In this document: positions 60,976-64,000 of the stretch, piece after piece | Layout of the letters: each line of letters starts with the position of its first letter | How positions within the stretch are numbered: position 1 is the first letter of the stretch | Source: Woeseiaceae bacterium | GTDB taxonomy: Bacteria; Pseudomonadota; Gammaproteobacteria; Steroidobacterales; Woeseiaceae | DNA: 64,000 nucleotides | Reading direction: 5' to 3' | NCBI GenBank assembly: GCA_028277185.1 | Contig: JANQGQ010000022.1 | Coordinates: 1 to 64,000, forward strand | Translations under genes and position numbers: made by a program | The notes under the pieces: generated by a model | What the model saw: the letters and a program-made list of their open reading frames with translations, nothing else | Databases searched by the model: none | Told to the model about the DNA's origin: nothing

Positions 60976-61296
60976 ATGATAGTGGTAACCAGTGAGACCA
61001 TCGCCAACAAGCGTATCGTCAGGACATTGGGGATCGTGCGCGGCAATACGATTCGCGCGCGGCACATCGGCAAGGACATCATGGCGGGCCTGCGCAACCT
61101 CGTGGGCGGCGAAGTGCACGAGTACGCAAAGCTCATTGCCGAGAGCCGCGAGCAGTCGCTCGACCGGATGGTCGAGGAAGCCGCAATGCTCGGCGCCAAT
61201 GCGATCGTCGCGACGCGGTTCACCACATCCGTGATGATGGGCGGCGCCGCGGAGCTGCTTGCCATCGGTACGGCTGTCGTTGTCGAAGACGCCTGA
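60976..61296 (+). CDS. YbjQ family (UPF0145) heavy-metal-binding-like protein
   Basis: The 106-residue protein has the family pattern VTSETIANKRIVRTLGIVRG, then ARHIGKDIMAGLRNLVGGEV, and GANAIVATRFTTSVMMGGAAE. YbjQ proteins form pentamers; the function is unresolved. It follows the anti-sigma gene by 3 bp, so it belongs to the ECF operon. Confidence 0.92.
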   Translation: MIVVTSETIANKRIVRTLGIVRGNTIRARHIGKDIMAGLRNLVGGEVHEYAKLIAESREQSLDRMVEEAAMLGANAIVATRFTTSVMMGGAAELLAIGTAVVVEDA

Positions 61297-61374
61297 CGCC
61301 GTCGCCGCGGCAATGGCTGGAATTGTCCAGGGGACGACGTAACACACACTTCGGAAAGTCCCTACTCGCCGGGC

Positions 61375-61402
61375 TTGCAAAGGCAATGAGAATCGTTATC
61401 AT
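61375..61402 (+). promoter_or_regulatory. Candidate hemP promoter
   Basis: TTGCAA (61375-61380), a 16-bp spacer and TATCAT (61397-61402) are immediately upstream of hemP and overlap the Fur box. A start site about 7 bp after the -10 box would fall at about 61409, two bases before the hemP ATG. Confidence 0.45.
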
Positions 61403-61408
61403 TCTCAT
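61386..61408. promoter_or_regulatory. Fur box upstream of hemP
   Basis: ATGAGAAT-N7-ATTCTCAT is a perfect inverted repeat with the typical Fur sequence (AATGAGAAT ... ATTCTCATT) and a central GTTATC. It covers the candidate -10 region, so iron-loaded Fur would block transcription. It controls hemP and probably the receptor gene. Confidence 0.88.
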
Positions 61409-61410
61409 GC

Positions 61411-61572
61411 ATGGGTGAGAAGGCAGATAGTCACGACGCTAAACCGTCCGGCCCCCCACAGGTCGAAGCGCGGACGCTGTTCAACGGACAGCGCGAAGTG
61501 GCCATTCGCTTTCGGGGCGAGATCTACCGGCTCCGCATCACCCGTAACGACAAACTGATACTGACCAAGTAA
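61411..61572 (+). CDS. hemP: Hemin uptake protein HemP
   Basis: This 53-residue protein encodes the HemP signature: RTLFNGQREVAIRFRGEIYR followed by LRITRNDKLILTK at the C terminus. HemP proteins are small iron-regulated factors encoded before TonB haem receptors and needed for haem uptake or receptor expression in some bacteria. It starts only 3 bp after the Fur box, without a clear ribosome-binding site. The TonB receptor follows after 61 bp. Confidence 0.9.
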   Translation: MGEKADSHDAKPSGPPQVEARTLFNGQREVAIRFRGEIYRLRITRNDKLILTK

Positions 61573-61633
61573 GCCCGCTCGCCAGCCAGCCGGTCGCCAG
61601 CACGCCAGCGCGGACATCGTTAGGAGATTCCGA

Positions 61634-63829
61634 ATGTTGTCTTCACTGCTCTGGCTGTCCGTGGCGGCCTCCGCCGCGGCCGATGCCGGAAACCCGGACG
61701 AGCAAGTCGCACTCGACGTGATTACCGTCGAAGCCAGTAAACGTCCCCTGGCCACTACCGAGATCGCCACCCGCGTCACGGTAATCGACGACGCCCGCAT
61801 CCAGCGCGAACTCGCGCAGAACATTGACGATCTCGTGCGCTACGAGCCCGGCGTCGACGTCGTGGATCAGGGCAGCCGCTTCGGCTTTTCGGGCTTCTCG
61901 ATTCGCGGCATCGGCGGCAATCGCGTACGTACCGAAATCGACGGCGTCGCAACGTCCGATGCGTTTTCTATCGGCAGCTTCTCGAACGCCAGCCGCGACT
62001 TCGTCGACGTCGAGAGCATTAAGCAGCTCGAGATCATGCGCGGCCCGGCGTCCGCGGTCTTTGGCTCGAATGCGATCGGCGGCGTCGTGAGCTACATCAC
62101 CAAAGGGCCGGAGGACTATCTCGGGGACAGCGGCAGCAACGGCTACCTCGACGTAAACGCCGGTTACAACAGCGTTGACGAAAGCACGGTCGCCGGCTTC
62201 ACGGGTGCGCTGAGAAGCGGAGACATCGCAAGCATGCTGCGGGTGAACGTACGCGACGGCGCCGAGCGCGACTTCCCGGGCGCCGACCCGCTCGATGCGG
62301 AGAGCATCAACGTTCTCGCCAAGCTGCATTTCGGCGACATGAGCAACGGCGGGCTCGGGCTGACGCTCGACTACTTCGACTCGCAAAGCGAAACCGACGT
62401 CGTATCGCTCGAACGGGTTCAGGACTTCACCGCCGGTTTCGGCTTCCCGTTCGTTATCGACACAACGGACGTCGAAGGGGAAGACGAACGCCGGCGAGCG
62501 CGCGTAAGCGTCGGGCAGGAGTGGCTGGGCGGCCGCTTCGGAACGGACTATCTGCGCTGGCGGGCGTTCTGGCAGGACAGCGAGACGACGCAGAACACGT
62601 TCGAGGCCCGGGAGACCTTCATTGCGGGCCAGCCCGGTGCCCAGGAGCGGAATCGCTCATTCCGCTTCGAGCAGGAGCTTATCGGCTTCGAAGTCAACGC
62701 GGTCAACGAGTTCGCGTTCGCTGGCGCGGAGCACGAGCTCGCGTACGGTATCGAGTTCGAAACCGCCGATACCTCGCAGATCCGCGACGGCGTCGAACTG
62801 GATCTTCTCACCGGACAGACATCCAACCAGGTCGGGCCCGACGTATTCCCGATTCGCGATTTTCCGGAGTCGCGCACAGACAGTCTAGGGATATACGTCC
62901 AGGACCGAATAGCATTGGGCGCGGTCACGCTCGTGCCGGGAGTTCGCTGGGACCGCTACGAGCTCGACCCGAAGCCCGATACCGTCTTCATCGACGACAA
63001 CCCAGGTATCGAGTCGGTCGGTCTGACCGACGACCAGGTCTCGCCCAAGTTCGGCGTGCTGTGGGACATGACAGACAACTGGCAGCTCTATGCGCAGTAT
63101 GCCCAGGGCTTCCGCGCGCCTCCGGTCAACGACGTCAACGTCGGCTTCACTAACTTCGAGTTCGGCTACACCGCCATCCCTAACCCTGACCTGCGCTCCG
63201 AGTCGAGCGAGGGCTACGAACTCGGCCTGCGCTTCGGCAGCGAGCGCCTGAGCTTCGACGTGTCGGCGTTCACGACGCGCTACGACGACTTCATCGAGTC
63301 TTTTCAGGTCGTGGGCTTCGATCCGATCAATCAGTTGCTGATCTTCCAGTCCGTCAACGTCGACGAAGTCGACATCGAGGGCCTTGAGTTTCAGGGGCGT
63401 TACGCGCCGACGTTGTTTCCCGACGGTCTCAGCCTGAGGCTGTCCGCCGCATACGCCGACGGCGAGAACCGCGAAACCGGCGCCCCGATCAACTCGGTCG
63501 CTCCCCTCAATGGCGTGCTCGGACTCGAGTACGCCGACCCCGACGGCCGTTGGGGCGGCAGTCTGATCGCGCGCGGCGCCGAAGGGGCCGACGACCTCGA
63601 CGAGAGCGCCGACGAGCTTCTGGAACCGGCCGGCTACGTGATTTACGACGCGATTGGCTATTGGCGGCTGACCGATCAGCTGCGGCTATCGGCTGGCGTC
63701 TACAACCTGACCGATCACGAGTACACCGCCTATCTCGACGTCCAGGGCGTACCCGCCGACGTCGCCAACCCCGACAGATTCCGCCGTCCGGGACGCAACT
63801 TCAGCGTCGCCGTCGACTGGAATTTCTGA
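61634..63829 (+). CDS. TonB-dependent haem/haemoglobin receptor
   Basis: The 731-residue outer-membrane protein has a signal peptide, a TonB box-like segment (ALDVITVEASK) and a plug (EIMRGPASAVFGSNAIGGVV). The barrel includes the haem-receptor motif FRAPPVNDVN with NPDLRSESSEGYELG, and a terminal aromatic residue. It resembles the haemoglobin/transferrin/lactoferrin receptor group. The RBS AGGAG is good. Fur-box control through hemP is inferred. Confidence 0.93.
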   Translation: MLSSLLWLSVAASAAADAGNPDEQVALDVITVEASKRPLATTEIATRVTVIDDARIQRELAQNIDDLVRYEPGVDVVDQGSRFGFSGFSIRGIGGNRVRTEIDGVATSDAFSIGSFSNASRDFVDVESIKQLEIMRGPASAVFGSNAIGGVVSYITKGPEDYLGDSGSNGYLDVNAGYNSVDESTVAGFTGALRSGDIASMLRVNVRDGAERDFPGADPLDAESINVLAKLHFGDMSNGGLGLTLDYFDSQSETDVVSLERVQDFTAGFGFPFVIDTTDVEGEDERRRARVSVGQEWLGGRFGTDYLRWRAFWQDSETTQNTFEARETFIAGQPGAQERNRSFRFEQELIGFEVNAVNEFAFAGAEHELAYGIEFETADTSQIRDGVELDLLTGQTSNQVGPDVFPIRDFPESRTDSLGIYVQDRIALGAVTLVPGVRWDRYELDPKPDTVFIDDNPGIESVGLTDDQVSPKFGVLWDMTDNWQLYAQYAQGFRAPPVNDVNVGFTNFEFGYTAIPNPDLRSESSEGYELGLRFGSERLSFDVSAFTTRYDDFIESFQVVGFDPINQLLIFQSVNVDEVDIEGLEFQGRYAPTLFPDGLSLRLSAAYADGENRETGAPINSVAPLNGVLGLEYADPDGRWGGSLIARGAEGADDLDESADELLEPAGYVIYDAIGYWRLTDQLRLSAGVYNLTDHEYTAYLDVQGVPADVANPDRFRRPGRNFSVAVDWNF

Positions 63830-63857
63830 AAACCGAGCGCTATCCGAGGAGACACCC

Positions 63858-64000
63858 ATGAAACTGCAATACCTGGCGCTGCTGCCCGTCACCGTCATCG
63901 CGGCAGGCTGTGCAAGTACGGGCGAGCCCATCGCCGACAGCAGCGGACCCGACTACGAGTACGCGCCGAACCCGCACTTCGCGGCGATTCGGGCGGCGGA
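63858..64000 (+). CDS. Lipoprotein, incomplete at window end
   Basis: Only the first 47 residues are visible: a lipoprotein signal (YLALLPVTVIAAGC) followed by a Gly/Ser/Asp-rich stretch. GAGGAG lies 8 bp before the ATG. It is co-directional with the haem receptor and is probably part of the same iron-uptake operon. The family cannot be named from this fragment. Confidence 0.7.
   Translation, partial: MKLQYLALLPVTVIAAGCASTGEPIADSSGPDYEYAPNPHFAAIRAA

Overview
This 64-kb window is a gene-dense, GC-rich bacterial chromosome segment, most likely from a gammaproteobacterium. The evidence is a FimV polar protein next to asd, EF-P with its lysine ligase EpmA, ParE/ParC, a fused PurL of about 1,300 residues, a RibB protein carrying a degenerate RibA domain, and the order glyA-nrdR-ribD-ribE-ribB-ribH-nusB-thiL-pgpA. 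A deep-branching lineage (Woeseia/Steroidobacter/Chromatiales-like) is a guess from style, not a demonstrated placement. I found no tRNA, rRNA, CRISPR array, insertion sequence or prophage. No gap between genes exceeds about 300 bp.

Layout. 0-10.8 kb: fimV, asd, aroC and prmB on the minus strand. On the plus strand follow a copper/cytochrome-oxidase assembly pair (SCO1 and PCuAC), then psd, epmA and a free-methionine sulfoxide reductase, which meet efp tail to tail. 11-15.4 kb: a FimX-like protein with degenerate GGDEF/EAL domains and a second, shorter FimV-like protein. 15.4-19.6 kb: parE-parC with a tandem duplication at the parC start. 19.8-22.8 kb: a DUF4160 gene broken by a 25-bp tandem duplication, its DUF2442 partner, and a rubrerythrin/Fe-S/DUF3501 cluster. 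23-33 kb: xseB, a secreted M20 amidohydrolase, a Ser/Thr kinase with a cyclic-nucleotide-binding domain, and the riboflavin/NusB/ThiL/PgpA operon headed by glyA. 33-46 kb: a deacetylase-like enzyme, ettA, hypothetical membrane and zinc-ribbon proteins, purL, DUF1820, an orphan type VI FHA protein, and an ion permease with a CBS protein. 46-54 kb: acs with a duplicated leader, a CitE-like lyase, a sugar transporter, an aldo/keto reductase, ppa, and an unrecognised two-gene operon. 54-64 kb: iron and electron-transfer genes. These are a divergent ferric-iron ABC transporter, two c-type cytochromes, an ECF sigma/anti-sigma/YbjQ unit, and a Fur-box-controlled hemP plus TonB haem receptor.

Themes. 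Most genes are ordinary housekeeping genes in tightly overlapping operons. The unusual signals are three short tandem duplications (25, 47 and 50 bp), two of which duplicate a translation-initiation region and create small upstream reading frames; two long perfect palindromes in the iron region, one of them a Fur box on an apparently leaderless hemP promoter; the FimX-like/FimV-like pair; the kinase/cyclic-nucleotide-binding fusion; the orphan TagH; and the unrecognised operon at 52.7-54.0 kb. I do not see a clearly new large multi-gene defence or secretion system here.
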